From the NCBI GenBank assembly GCA_963773685.1, contig CAVZBY010000005.1, forward strand, positions 310,001 to 374,000: 64,000 bases of DNA, in the 5' to 3' direction. Origin of the DNA: JALHVH01 sp963773685. Its GTDB lineage: Bacteria > Acidobacteriota > Aminicenantia > Aminicenantales > Saccharicenantaceae. Shown piece after piece: positions 9,873 to 17,634 of the stretch; positions within the stretch are counted from its first letter, which is position 1, and every line of letters begins with the position of its first letter. The notes beneath the pieces were generated by a model that ran no database searches, was not told the DNA's origin, and saw only the letters and a list, made by a program, of their open reading frames with translations. Position numbers and translations under genes: made by a program.

Positions 9873-9878
9873 TATACT
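9873..9878 (+). promoter_or_regulatory. -10 box of a probable leaderless lepA transcript
   Basis: TATACT six bases upstream of the lepA GTG start, with no Shine-Dalgarno in between. Confidence 0.5.
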
Positions 9879-9884
9879 ATCCGG

Positions 9885-11681
9885 GTGAAGAACATCCGGA
9901 ACTTCTCCATCATCGCCCACGTGGACCACGGGAAGTCCACGCTGGCCGACCGGTTCATCGAGCTGACCGGCGCCCTGTCGGCCCGGGAGCTCAAGGAACA
10001 GGTCCTCGACACGATGGACCTCGAGCGCGAGCGCGGTATCACGATCAAGGCCCAGACGGCCAGGCTCACATATAGGGCGAAGGACGGCGAGGATTACGTC
10101 CTGAACCTCATCGACACCCCCGGCCACGTGGACTTCTCCTATGAGGTCTCCCGGAGCCTGTCGGCCTGCGACGGCGCCGTCCTCGTCGTCGACGCCTCGC
10201 AGGGCGTCGAGGCCCAGACTCTGGCCAACACCTACCTCGCCCTCCAGCACGACCTCGTCCTCATCCCCGTCGTCAACAAGATCGATCTCTCCGCCTCGGA
10301 CGTCGAGCAGACCCTCGACCAGATGGAGAACATCATCGGCCTCGACCGCAAGGACGCCCTGATGGTCAGCGCCAAGCGCGGGACCGGCGTCGAGGCCGTC
10401 CTCCAGGCCGTCGTCGACCGCATCCCGGCGCCCAAGGGCGATCCGGACGCGCCTCTCAAGGCCCTCCTCTTCGACTCCTGGTTCGACGTCTACCGGGGGG
10501 TCGTCGTCCTCGTCCGGATCTTCGACGGCGAGCTCCGGACCGGAGACAAGATCCTCCTCATGGCCCAGGACGCCGAATACGAGGCCGAGGAGGTCGGCTA
10601 CCTGACCCCGAAGCCCGTCAAGGCGGACCGGATCGCGGCGGGGGAGGTCGGCTACCTCATCGCCGGGATGAAGAAGCTCGGCCACGCCCGTATCGGAGAG
10701 ACCATCACCCTCAAATCGCGGCCGACGGGCCATGCCTTCCCCGGATTCAAGGAAGCCAAGCCGATGGTCTTCTGCGGCATGTTCCCGGCGGGCGACAGCC
10801 GCATCGAGGACCTCCGTGACGCCCTGGAGAAATTGAAGCTGGTCGACGCCTCGTTCCAGTTCGAGCCGGAGAACTCGCCCGCGCTCGGCCTCGGGTTCCG
10901 GGCCGGCTTCCTCGGGCTCCTCCACCGGGAGATCGTCCAGGAGCGCCTCGAGCGGGACTTCGGGCTGAGCCTCGTCACGACGGCGCCGAGCGTGAGCTAC
11001 CGGGTGACGAAGACCGACGGCACGGTCGTCGAGGTCCACAATCCGTCCGAGCTCCCCGAGCCGCACCTCGTCGCGACCGTCGAGGAGCCCATCATCAAGG
11101 CCCTCATCCTGACGCCGGACAAGTACCTCGGCAACATTCTCAAGCTCCTCGAGGGCCGGCGCGGCGAGCAGAGGAAGATGGAATACATCAGCGCCCAGCG
11201 CATCCTCCTGACCTACGAGATCCCCCTCAACGAGATCGTCTTCGACTTCTACAACCAGCTCAAGAGCGTCTCTTCCGGATACGCCTCGATGGATTACGAG
11301 TTCGTCGGATTCCGACCGGACAAGCTGGTCAAGCTCGACATCCTCATCAACCGCGACCCGATCGACGCCTTGTCGCTCATCGTCCACGAGGACAAGGCCT
11401 ACACGATGGGCCGGGCCCTCGTCGAGCGGATGCGCAAGGTCATCCCCCGCCAGCAGTACGAGGTCGCCCTGCAGGCGGCCGTCGGCAAGCGCGTCATCGC
11501 CCGGGAGACGGTCAAGGCCTACCGCAAGGACGTCCTGGCCAAGCTCTACGGCGGCGACTACACGCGCAAGATGAAGGTCCTCGAGAAGCAGAAGGCCGGC
11601 AAGAAGCGCATGCGCCGCGTCGGCAAGGTCGACATCCCCCAGGACGCCTTTCTGGCCATTCTCGACATCAAGGACAAATAG
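9885..11681 (+). CDS. lepA: elongation factor 4 (LepA), ribosome back-translocase
   Basis: A full-length 598-residue LepA. The G-domain motifs are clear: AHVDHGKSTL (G1), DTPGHVDF (G3), NKIDL (G4) and SAKRGTG (G5). They are followed by beta-barrel domain II, the EF-G-like domains III and V, and the LepA-specific C-terminal domain containing RKDVLAKLYGGDYTRKMKVLEKQK. It is a membrane-associated or cytosolic GTPase acting on the ribosome. The start is GTG 9885. There is no ribosome site, but a TATACT sits six bases upstream, suggesting leaderless translation. Confidence 0.97.
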   Translation: MKNIRNFSIIAHVDHGKSTLADRFIELTGALSARELKEQVLDTMDLERERGITIKAQTARLTYRAKDGEDYVLNLIDTPGHVDFSYEVSRSLSACDGAVLVVDASQGVEAQTLANTYLALQHDLVLIPVVNKIDLSASDVEQTLDQMENIIGLDRKDALMVSAKRGTGVEAVLQAVVDRIPAPKGDPDAPLKALLFDSWFDVYRGVVVLVRIFDGELRTGDKILLMAQDAEYEAEEVGYLTPKPVKADRIAAGEVGYLIAGMKKLGHARIGETITLKSRPTGHAFPGFKEAKPMVFCGMFPAGDSRIEDLRDALEKLKLVDASFQFEPENSPALGLGFRAGFLGLLHREIVQERLERDFGLSLVTTAPSVSYRVTKTDGTVVEVHNPSELPEPHLVATVEEPIIKALILTPDKYLGNILKLLEGRRGEQRKMEYISAQRILLTYEIPLNEIVFDFYNQLKSVSSGYASMDYEFVGFRPDKLVKLDILINRDPIDALSLIVHEDKAYTMGRALVERMRKVIPRQQYEVALQAAVGKRVIARETVKAYRKDVLAKLYGGDYTRKMKVLEKQKAGKKRMRRVGKVDIPQDAFLAILDIKDK

Positions 11682-11725
11682 CGGCGGATCCTCGTCTGCG
11701 CCCCGGTCCCGTTCGTCCCCAAGGC

Positions 11726-11754
11726 TTGACTTGACCCGGCGACTCGGATAAAAG
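11726..11754 (+). promoter_or_regulatory. promoter of the Kre9-like secreted protein
   Basis: TTGACT (11726-11731), 17 bp, TAAAAG (11749-11754), 32 bp before the ATG at 11786, which has AAGGAG in front of it. Confidence 0.5.
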
Positions 11755-11785
11755 TAGGCCCAAAGGGATTCTCAAGGAGAGCGCC

Positions 11786-13396
11786 ATGGGTCGAATTCTG
11801 CTTTCGCTTTGCCTGCTTGCCGTTTCCGCGTGGTCCCAGACCATCACCGTCACTTCGCCCGCGGCCGGAGCCGTCTGGAAACAGGGCGAGACCAAGAATA
11901 TCCAGTGGACCAGACAGGGCGAGACCGGGGTGAATGTCCGGATCGTTCTCCGCGCGCCCGGCCAGACCGCCGCCGTCCTGGAGATCGCCGACCCAGCGCC
12001 GAATTCGGGAAGCTTCACCTGGACGATCCCCGATTCCCTTCCCGCGGGGACCTACGTCATCCGGGTCAGGTCCGTTTCCAACAGCCAGGCCACCGACGAC
12101 AGCGGCCAATTTCAGATCGCCGAGAAATCCGGCGGAATTCCGTTCCCGTTCGTCACTATTCAGGAGCCGGGGGAGAACGCCGTATGGGGCCGGACCTCGA
12201 GTCACGCCATCAAATGGACGAAGTACGGCCCCCAGCCGCCGACCGTGCGCCTCTCGCTGATGGACGTGTCCCTTGCGAACGTCGTTCACGTCATCTCCGA
12301 GTCGGCGCCGAATTCCGGGACGTTCACCTGGCAGGTCCCGGCCGCCGTGGCGAACGGGACCTACCGGTTGAGGATCGCATCCCCCGACGGGACAAAGAAG
12401 AGGGACAGCGGGAGCTTCCGGATCGCCTCCGTCCTGGCCCGACAGACCGAAAAGGCCGCCCTTTCGGGGGTGTTCAAGATCGACGTCTTCTTTCCGGCCG
12501 AAGGGACGCGGATGAACATCGGCGAGGGCATGATCGTCCAATGGGAAACTAAAGTCCCGGGGCCTTTCTTCATCGACCTGATGAGCGAGGACGGCCACAC
12601 CCTCATGACGCATCTCTGCGAGGGCGCCGGCAACAACATCGGGGGGGATAAGTGGATCCAGGGGAACATCCATCCCGAGATCAACACCCAGGTCATCCTC
12701 CCAACGGGATACTACAGGTTCAAGGTGCGCGGAACGAGCTACGGGAGCGGGCTCGGTCCCAAGGTCCACATCACGGGCCCGCAGGTCGAGGTCCTGGAAC
12801 AGCTCCTGGGGACGTATCACGACCGCCACAGCCGGCGGCGCATCGATGAGGACAATGATGTCCAGCCGGACCTGGCGACCGCCTTCTCCAGTCCCGACAA
12901 GGCGCGCGCAGGAGGGGATTTCCGTTTTGAATACTACGGGTGGGGAAGCCGCAAATGGGTGGGGTTCATCTTCCGCTCGCAGGTCGTCTTCCCCATCGAG
13001 CAGATCGACATGTCGGGCCACAAAACCCTCAAAGAGGCCTGGATCTACATCCAGGAGACTACCGAGAGGTCCGGGAGGATCGGCGACTCCTGCGGCGTCG
13101 AGCCGTATCCGATGCCCACGGCGCGCGGTTGGAAGGTGTACGGCCTGACCGGCCCCTGGAGCGGGCCGTGCATCGAGACGCCCGGCTACGAGGTCGGCGA
13201 GATCCCGAGCCACGTCAACGAGCACGTCATCCATATCACCGACCTCGTCAGGGGCTGGCTCGACCGGTCGAAGCCCAACCACGGCCTCATCATCGGCAGC
13301 CGGTTCGAGCCGTTCCCGGAATGGAATTGCTTCCTCGCCCTTTCCTGGTACAAGGTCACGCTGAACATGAAGTTCCTGAAGGACAAGGCCAATTGA
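11786..13396 (+). CDS. secreted protein with Kre9/KNH-like Ig repeats and a DNRLRE-like C-terminus
   Basis: 536 residues with a signal peptide (GRILLSLCLLAVSAWS). Two tandem Ig-like repeats of about 95 residues follow. Each starts ITVTSPAAG or VTIQEPGEN, has W(K/G)xGxTxxIxW, and ends APNSGxFTWxxPxxxxxGTYxxRxxS. This is the pattern of Kre9/KNH (GPI-anchored Ser-Thr-rich) domains found in bacterial secreted proteins. A third, diverged copy begins near residue 230. The last 170 residues (FIFRSQVVFPI, EAWIYIQETTE, ITDLVRGWLD, HGLIIGS) resemble DNRLRE/CBM96-type beta-sandwiches. A surface or carbohydrate-binding role is inferred. Confidence 0.75.
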   Translation: MGRILLSLCLLAVSAWSQTITVTSPAAGAVWKQGETKNIQWTRQGETGVNVRIVLRAPGQTAAVLEIADPAPNSGSFTWTIPDSLPAGTYVIRVRSVSNSQATDDSGQFQIAEKSGGIPFPFVTIQEPGENAVWGRTSSHAIKWTKYGPQPPTVRLSLMDVSLANVVHVISESAPNSGTFTWQVPAAVANGTYRLRIASPDGTKKRDSGSFRIASVLARQTEKAALSGVFKIDVFFPAEGTRMNIGEGMIVQWETKVPGPFFIDLMSEDGHTLMTHLCEGAGNNIGGDKWIQGNIHPEINTQVILPTGYYRFKVRGTSYGSGLGPKVHITGPQVEVLEQLLGTYHDRHSRRRIDEDNDVQPDLATAFSSPDKARAGGDFRFEYYGWGSRKWVGFIFRSQVVFPIEQIDMSGHKTLKEAWIYIQETTERSGRIGDSCGVEPYPMPTARGWKVYGLTGPWSGPCIETPGYEVGEIPSHVNEHVIHITDLVRGWLDRSKPNHGLIIGSRFEPFPEWNCFLALSWYKVTLNMKFLKDKAN

Positions 13397-13431
13397 ACAC
13401 GAGCCCCGCGGAGGGGGCCGGGATATTCCGG

Positions 13432-13460
13432 TTGATTTGCCGGGCCGAATAAAGTAAAAG
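13432..13460 (+). promoter_or_regulatory. promoter candidate for the 194-residue protein
   Basis: TTGATT (13432-13437), 17 bp, TAAAAG (13455-13460), followed by GAGAGGTA directly before the ATG at 13468. It has the same form as the promoter at 11726. Confidence 0.5.
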
Positions 13461-13467
13461 AGAGGTA

Positions 13468-14052
13468 ATGGACAAGAAAAGAGCCGAACATGTTCTCGAT
13501 AGCGGGGTCAAGATCCTGGCCGATATCATGCCGCTCCAGACCTATCTCTATTTCCCCCTGCTCTATTCCATATGCGTCTGGGCGGTGCGGCGGATCTTCG
13601 ACCTGAGGGAACGGGTCTTCGCCTGGCAGGTCTGGCTCGACCCCGGGATGATCGAGACCAAACCCGAAGCGTTCGTTCTCAATTTCTTCCAGGGGCACGT
13701 CGGTATCCGCCAGGCCTACGCCGCCGAGCTCGAGGCCAGGGACATGACGGCGCTCAACACCGCCTTCAAGGCCCTCTACCCCGTCTGCGGGCTCGAGGAC
13801 GCGTTCCTCCTGGCCCTTTTCAAAGAGGAGCTCGAGGCCGAGGATTACCGGAAGATCGCCGCCGAGTTCGAGGAGCGGGCGCGCCGGGCCATCGAGGACA
13901 TCAAGCCCGCCTCGGAGGTCCCCGAGTTCTGGAGGGGCCTGCAGGGCTTCGGCATGGACATGGCCAGGATCGGCATCCACGTCATGTCCGACGCGCAGGT
14001 CCGCAAGCTCATCCTTGAGCGCATCCGCAAGCGGGTCAAGACAGAAGACTGA
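13468..14052 (+). CDS. uncharacterised 194-residue protein
   Basis: I do not recognise a family. The start is supported by GAGAGG and an upstream promoter-like pair. Residues 25-45 (MPLQTYLYFPLLYSICVWAV) are hydrophobic and could be one membrane segment or a buried helix. The rest is helical and charged, rich in Glu, Arg and Ala, with two cysteines. It sits between the Kre9-like secreted protein and the TPR lipoprotein, all on the plus strand. Codon use matches the neighbours, so it is probably a real native gene. Confidence 0.65.
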   Translation: MDKKRAEHVLDSGVKILADIMPLQTYLYFPLLYSICVWAVRRIFDLRERVFAWQVWLDPGMIETKPEAFVLNFFQGHVGIRQAYAAELEARDMTALNTAFKALYPVCGLEDAFLLALFKEELEAEDYRKIAAEFEERARRAIEDIKPASEVPEFWRGLQGFGMDMARIGIHVMSDAQVRKLILERIRKRVKTED

Positions 14053-14101
14053 AGCGTTGCCACGGCATCCTGATGTCGGGATGGGGGATAGGCCGAAGAC
14101 G

Positions 14102-14974
14102 ATGATGGGAAGGAAACGGGGGGATGTTTATCACATAAGCGGATGGAGGCTTTCCCGCCGTCTCGCGATCCCGGCGTTTTTAGCCGCCCTCCTGTTCGCG
14201 GCCTGCGCGACGCACCTCGAGCGGGCCAAGCTCCACTATTCGCGAGGACAGGAGTTCGCGCGGACGTATCGGACGGCCGAGGCGGCCGCGTCCTACAAGC
14301 GGGCCCTCGTCGAGGCCGGGAAGGCGGCTGGGCCGGGCTCCTCAGCCCAGGCTTTCATGGTCAAGGGCCTGGCCGAGACCGGGCTCGAGAGATGGGCGGA
14401 GGCCGAGGCGAGCTTTCTCCGGGCCTCGACCCTGGGGTTTCCCGACGGCCAGGAGTGGGCGGCCGATGTCGCGCGTCTCGGGCTGGCGATCTCGCTCGAA
14501 GAGATGGGCTTCGAGGATGCGGCGCTCCATAGCCTGGCCGGGCTCCTCGACCGGTCGACGTTCCGGCCGGTGGTGCCCGAGGCGGCGCGGCGGTGGCTCG
14601 ACCTCAACCTCGCCCGGGCCGCGAGGATGGACGAACGGGAGCGGGCCAAGGGCCTTGCGGCCATCGTCCGGACGCTCGAACGGCTCGTCGACGGCGAATT
14701 CGCCTGCGGCTTCCACCACTACCTTCTCTCCCAGGCGCTCGGCCACGCCCGCGATTATCGGCGGAGCTTCGAGGAAGCCGCGGTCGCCCGCGACCTGGGC
14801 CTTCCGTCGGAAAAGTCGCTCCGCGACAACGACCTCCAGGCCGTCTTCTGCTATGATGCGCTGATGAAGGACCTTCCGCCGGACGACCGGCGGGATTTCG
14901 AGGCGCTTTACCTGCGCTGGACGAAGAAGTGGGAGTGGAAGGACGCCCGGACGCCGGGCTGGAAGAAGGACTGA
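14102..14974 (+). CDS. TPR-like lipoprotein
   Basis: About 290 residues from ATG 14102. The open frame extends further upstream but has no coding character there, and the exact start is uncertain. A signal peptide (RRLAIPAFLAALLF) ends in the lipobox AACA. The mature part contains TPR-like helical hairpins (AKLHYSRGQEFARTYRTAEA, then AQAFMVKGLAETGLERWAEA), giving a periplasmic scaffold. The stop is four bases before the mtnA ATG, so the two are probably co-transcribed, although a functional link to methionine salvage is not obvious. Confidence 0.7.
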   Translation: MMGRKRGDVYHISGWRLSRRLAIPAFLAALLFAACATHLERAKLHYSRGQEFARTYRTAEAAASYKRALVEAGKAAGPGSSAQAFMVKGLAETGLERWAEAEASFLRASTLGFPDGQEWAADVARLGLAISLEEMGFEDAALHSLAGLLDRSTFRPVVPEAARRWLDLNLARAARMDERERAKGLAAIVRTLERLVDGEFACGFHHYLLSQALGHARDYRRSFEEAAVARDLGLPSEKSLRDNDLQAVFCYDALMKDLPPDDRRDFEALYLRWTKKWEWKDARTPGWKKD

Positions 14975-14977
14975 ACG

Positions 14978-15991
14978 ATGCTGCCCGCCTTCGAATGGAA
15001 GAACGACCGGCTTGTCATGATCGATCAGCGGAAGCTCCCGCTGAAGGAGATCTACCTCGAATTCAAGGACCATAACGGCGTCGCCCGGGCCATCGAGACG
15101 ATGGTCGTCCGCGGGGCGCCGGCCATCGGCGTCGCCGCGGCCTACGGCGTCGCGCTGGGGATGATGGGGCTCGCGAGCGCGGACGCCCTCGACCGCCGGT
15201 TCGCCGCCGTCTATCGGAGACTCGAGCGGACAAGGCCGACCGCCCGGAACCTCTTCTGGGCCCTGGAACGGATGAAGCGGACGTTCGAAGAGAGCTGGAA
15301 CCTCCCGCTTCCGGCGCTCAAGCGGCGTCTGCTCGACGAGGCGCGGGCCATCGAACGCGAGGACGTCGCGACCAACGAGGCCATCGGCCGCCACGGCCGC
15401 TCCCTCATCAGGAACGGCTGGACCGTCCTGACCCACTGCAACGCGGGCGAGCTGGCCACGGCGGGCTACGGGACCGCCGTCGGCGTCATCCGGGCGGCCC
15501 ATGACCAGGGCAAGAAGATCCGCGTCTTTTCGGACGAGACGCGGCCCTTTCTGCAGGGCGCGCGGCTGACCTGTTGGGAGCTCGACCGGCGTGGCATCCC
15601 GGTCGTCCTCATCACGGACAGCATGGCCGGCTGGTTCATGAAGAAGGGCGAGATCCAGGCCGTTGTCGTCGGCGCGGACCGCATCGCCCGGAACGGCGAC
15701 ACAGCCAATAAGATCGGGACCTATTCGGTCGCGGTCCTGGCGAAGGAGCACGGCATTCCGTTCTATGTCGCCGCGCCCATGAGCACCGTGGACGCGAGCC
15801 TCGCTTCCGGGGACGGGATCCCCATAGAAGAGCGGAACGCCCGGGAGGTCCGCGAATCGGGGGGCCGCTGCCTGACGCTTCCCCATATCGCGGTCAGGAA
15901 CCCCGCCTTCGACGTGACCCCCGCGAAGTACATCACCGGGATCATTACGGAAAAAGGCGTCTTCCGGGCGCCTTTCCGTTTCAAGGCCTGA
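14978..15991 (+). CDS. mtnA: S-methyl-5-thioribose-1-phosphate isomerase
   Basis: 337 residues, full length. It catalyses aldose-ketose isomerisation of 5-methylthioribose-1-phosphate in the methionine salvage pathway. Signatures: RGAPAIGVAAAYG near residue 46, THCNAGELATAGYGTA with the catalytic Cys, ETRPFLQGARLT, and VVGADRIARNGDTANKIGTY with the catalytic Asp. The C-terminus ends with NPAFDVTPAKYITGIITEKG, which is typical. No other methionine-salvage gene is adjacent. The gene follows the TPR lipoprotein by three bases. Confidence 0.95.
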   Translation: MLPAFEWKNDRLVMIDQRKLPLKEIYLEFKDHNGVARAIETMVVRGAPAIGVAAAYGVALGMMGLASADALDRRFAAVYRRLERTRPTARNLFWALERMKRTFEESWNLPLPALKRRLLDEARAIEREDVATNEAIGRHGRSLIRNGWTVLTHCNAGELATAGYGTAVGVIRAAHDQGKKIRVFSDETRPFLQGARLTCWELDRRGIPVVLITDSMAGWFMKKGEIQAVVVGADRIARNGDTANKIGTYSVAVLAKEHGIPFYVAAPMSTVDASLASGDGIPIEERNAREVRESGGRCLTLPHIAVRNPAFDVTPAKYITGIITEKGVFRAPFRFKA

Positions 15992-16043
15992 ATCGCGGGC
16001 GGGCTGCCGCCGGCCCCATCTCGCGCCCGTCAGATATTTCCGA

Positions 16044-16049
16044 TATACT
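16044..16049 (+). promoter_or_regulatory. -10 box of a probable leaderless tsaD transcript
   Basis: TATACT nine bases upstream of the tsaD ATG. The intervening GGGACTCCC is not a convincing ribosome site. Confidence 0.5.
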
Positions 16050-16058
16050 GGGACTCCC

Positions 16059-17177
16059 ATGATCATCCTCGGCATCGAAACGTCCTGCGATGAGACGTCC
16101 GCCGCGGTCCTGACGGGCCGGTACGAGGTCCTGAGCAATATCGTTCTGTCCCAGGACGAGGTCCACGCCCCATACGGCGGCGTCGTGCCCGAGCTCGCCT
16201 CCCGCCAGCACATCCGGTCCATCGATCTCATCGTCGGCGAAGCGCTGGCGAAGGCCGGGGTCGCCCTCCCGGCCGTCGACGTCTACGCCGTAACGCAGGG
16301 GCCGGGGCTCATCGGCTCGCTCCTCGTCGGGCTTTCGTTCGCCAAGGGCCTGGCCTACTTCCACGGGAAGCCGCTCTTTGGGGTGGACCATCTCGAGGGC
16401 CATATCGAGGCCGCCTTCCTGGAGAACCGGAACATCGCGTTCCCCGCCCTCGCCCTTCTCGTCTCCGGCGGCCACACGGCGCTTTATTGGCTGGAAAAGA
16501 AGCTGTCCTGCCGGCTCCTCGGCCGGACGCGGGACGACGCGGCCGGGGAGGCGCTCGATAAGATCGCCAAGTTCCTCGGACTGGGATATCCGGGCGGGCC
16601 GGTCATCGAGGGGCTCGCGGCGGGGGGCGACCCGGCGGCATTCGCTTTCGCCCGGCCGCGGATCAATCCCCTTCGCGGGATTCCGCGAACGTCGACCCAG
16701 GAGAGCCCCTTGAATCACCCGCTTCGGGGACCGGCGCTCCAATGCGGACGCGCGGCAGGCGCCGGCGCGACCGCGCGGAGCTTCGGGAACGCTTCCTACG
16801 ATTTCAGCTTCAGCGGCCTCAAGACGGCCGCCCTCAGGCATATCCGGGAGGCGGGGATCGCCAAGGGAGGGCCGCGGCTCCGCGATTTCCTGGCGAGCTT
16901 CGAAGAGGCGGTGGCCGGTGCCCTCCTCGCGAACGTCGTCCGCGCCGTCGAGGAGTTCGGCCCGAAGTCCCTCGTCCTCTGCGGCGGGGTCGCCCGGAAC
17001 AAGCGTCTCCGGGCCCGTTTCGAAGGGCAGGCCGCGCGCTTGAAGGTCCCGGCTTATATCCCCTCGCCGAAGATGTGCACGGACAACGCCGCGATGATCG
17101 CCGCGGTGGCCCTCGAGCGCCTGGACGCCGGCTTCACGGCCCCGGTCGACCTCGACCTCGACGCGTATCCACGGTAA
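16059..17177 (+). CDS. tsaD: tRNA N6-adenosine threonylcarbamoyltransferase
   Basis: 372 residues. It transfers threonylcarbamoyl to A37 of ANN-decoding tRNAs, together with TsaB and TsaE. Motifs: N-terminal GIETSCDETSAA, metal-binding DHLEGHIEAAF (HxxxH), ALLVSGGHTALYW, YDFSFSGLKTA and C-terminal MCTDNAAMIAA. It is longer than usual: an Arg/Pro/Gly-rich in-frame insert of about 35 residues (near 16675-16785) separates RPRINP from NASYDFSF. The insert has no family counterpart I know of. A leaderless start is suggested by TATACT nine bases upstream. Confidence 0.95.
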   Translation: MIILGIETSCDETSAAVLTGRYEVLSNIVLSQDEVHAPYGGVVPELASRQHIRSIDLIVGEALAKAGVALPAVDVYAVTQGPGLIGSLLVGLSFAKGLAYFHGKPLFGVDHLEGHIEAAFLENRNIAFPALALLVSGGHTALYWLEKKLSCRLLGRTRDDAAGEALDKIAKFLGLGYPGGPVIEGLAAGGDPAAFAFARPRINPLRGIPRTSTQESPLNHPLRGPALQCGRAAGAGATARSFGNASYDFSFSGLKTAALRHIREAGIAKGGPRLRDFLASFEEAVAGALLANVVRAVEEFGPKSLVLCGGVARNKRLRARFEGQAARLKVPAYIPSPKMCTDNAAMIAAVALERLDAGFTAPVDLDLDAYPR

Positions 17178-17218
17178 TGGCGAGACGGGCGAGACAAGCG
17201 AGACAATCGAGACAAGAA

Positions 17219-17278
17219 GCTCGATGAAGCCTTTGAATTGTAGCCGCAGGCTTTAGCCTGCGTCTAGAATCGAAGCAG
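17219..17278 (+). repeat. 60-bp direct repeat, copy A
   Basis: It starts GCTCGATGAAGCC and contains the palindrome GCAGGCTTTAGCCTGC. It is identical to 17400-17459. Confidence 0.9.
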
Positions 17279-17399
17279 GACGGGCGAGGCAAGCGAGACG
17301 TGAGGGTCGTTAAATCATCTATTGATAGCGAGGCGAAGGGATCCAGGCTCGGGTTCCAGTTTGCGTTTGGGTACGGGGGAGAGACAAGCGAGATAAGAG

Positions 17400-17459
17400 G
17401 CTCGATGAAGCCTTTGAATTGTAGCCGCAGGCTTTAGCCTGCGTCTAGAATCGAAGCAG
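17400..17459 (+). repeat. 60-bp direct repeat, copy B
   Basis: Identical to 17219-17278. Similarity continues downstream (CGAGACG(T/C)GAGGGTCGTTAA), so the duplicated unit is larger and slightly diverged. A related palindromic segment (AATTGTAGCCGCGGGCTTCAGCC) recurs at 28145-28170. Confidence 0.9.
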
Positions 17460-17596
17460 ACAAGCGAGACGCGAGGGTCGTTAAGACATCGTTGATAGCA
17501 GCCAGGCGGGGAGAAAGCCGTCGCAAGCTCTCGCTTGCATCTTGGACGCAGCCGCCGGCTTCTGCTTACGCATCTCGATTGCCGGGGCTTTGAATA

Positions 17597-17633
17597 CCCC
17601 CCTTTGTAAAGGGGGGTTAGGGGGGATTTGGGG
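17597..17633 (+). repeat. intergenic hairpin repeat (CCCCCCTTTG family)
   Basis: CCCCCCTTTG followed by TAAAGGGGGG forms a perfect 9-bp stem, followed by TTAGGGGGGATTT. The same family occurs at 28295-28328, 28532-28566, 36511-36633 and, diverged, at 42658-42695, always between genes. Confidence 0.85.
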
Positions 17634-17634
17634 G

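Larger units (their letters stand above)
17178..17634. other. 457-bp gene-free region made of repeats
   Basis: No coding frame with native character is visible. The region contains a 60-bp direct repeat present twice 181 bp apart, simple runs of GAGACAAGC-like text (about 17180-17216, 17285-17300, 17380-17395, 17459-17470), the palindrome GCAGGCTTTAGCCTGC twice, and one C6TTTG/TAAAG6 hairpin element near the end. Confidence 0.8.

Noticed and set aside
9760..9884. Promoter with TAGAAT (minus strand) before the exported RidA gene
   Set aside because: The -35 is poor (GTGACG at 18 bp), so it was not listed as a feature.
14342..16231. 629-codon minus-strand open frame
   Set aside because: It covers the TPR lipoprotein, mtnA and tsaD on the other strand. 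No motif, no start signal and shadow-type composition.
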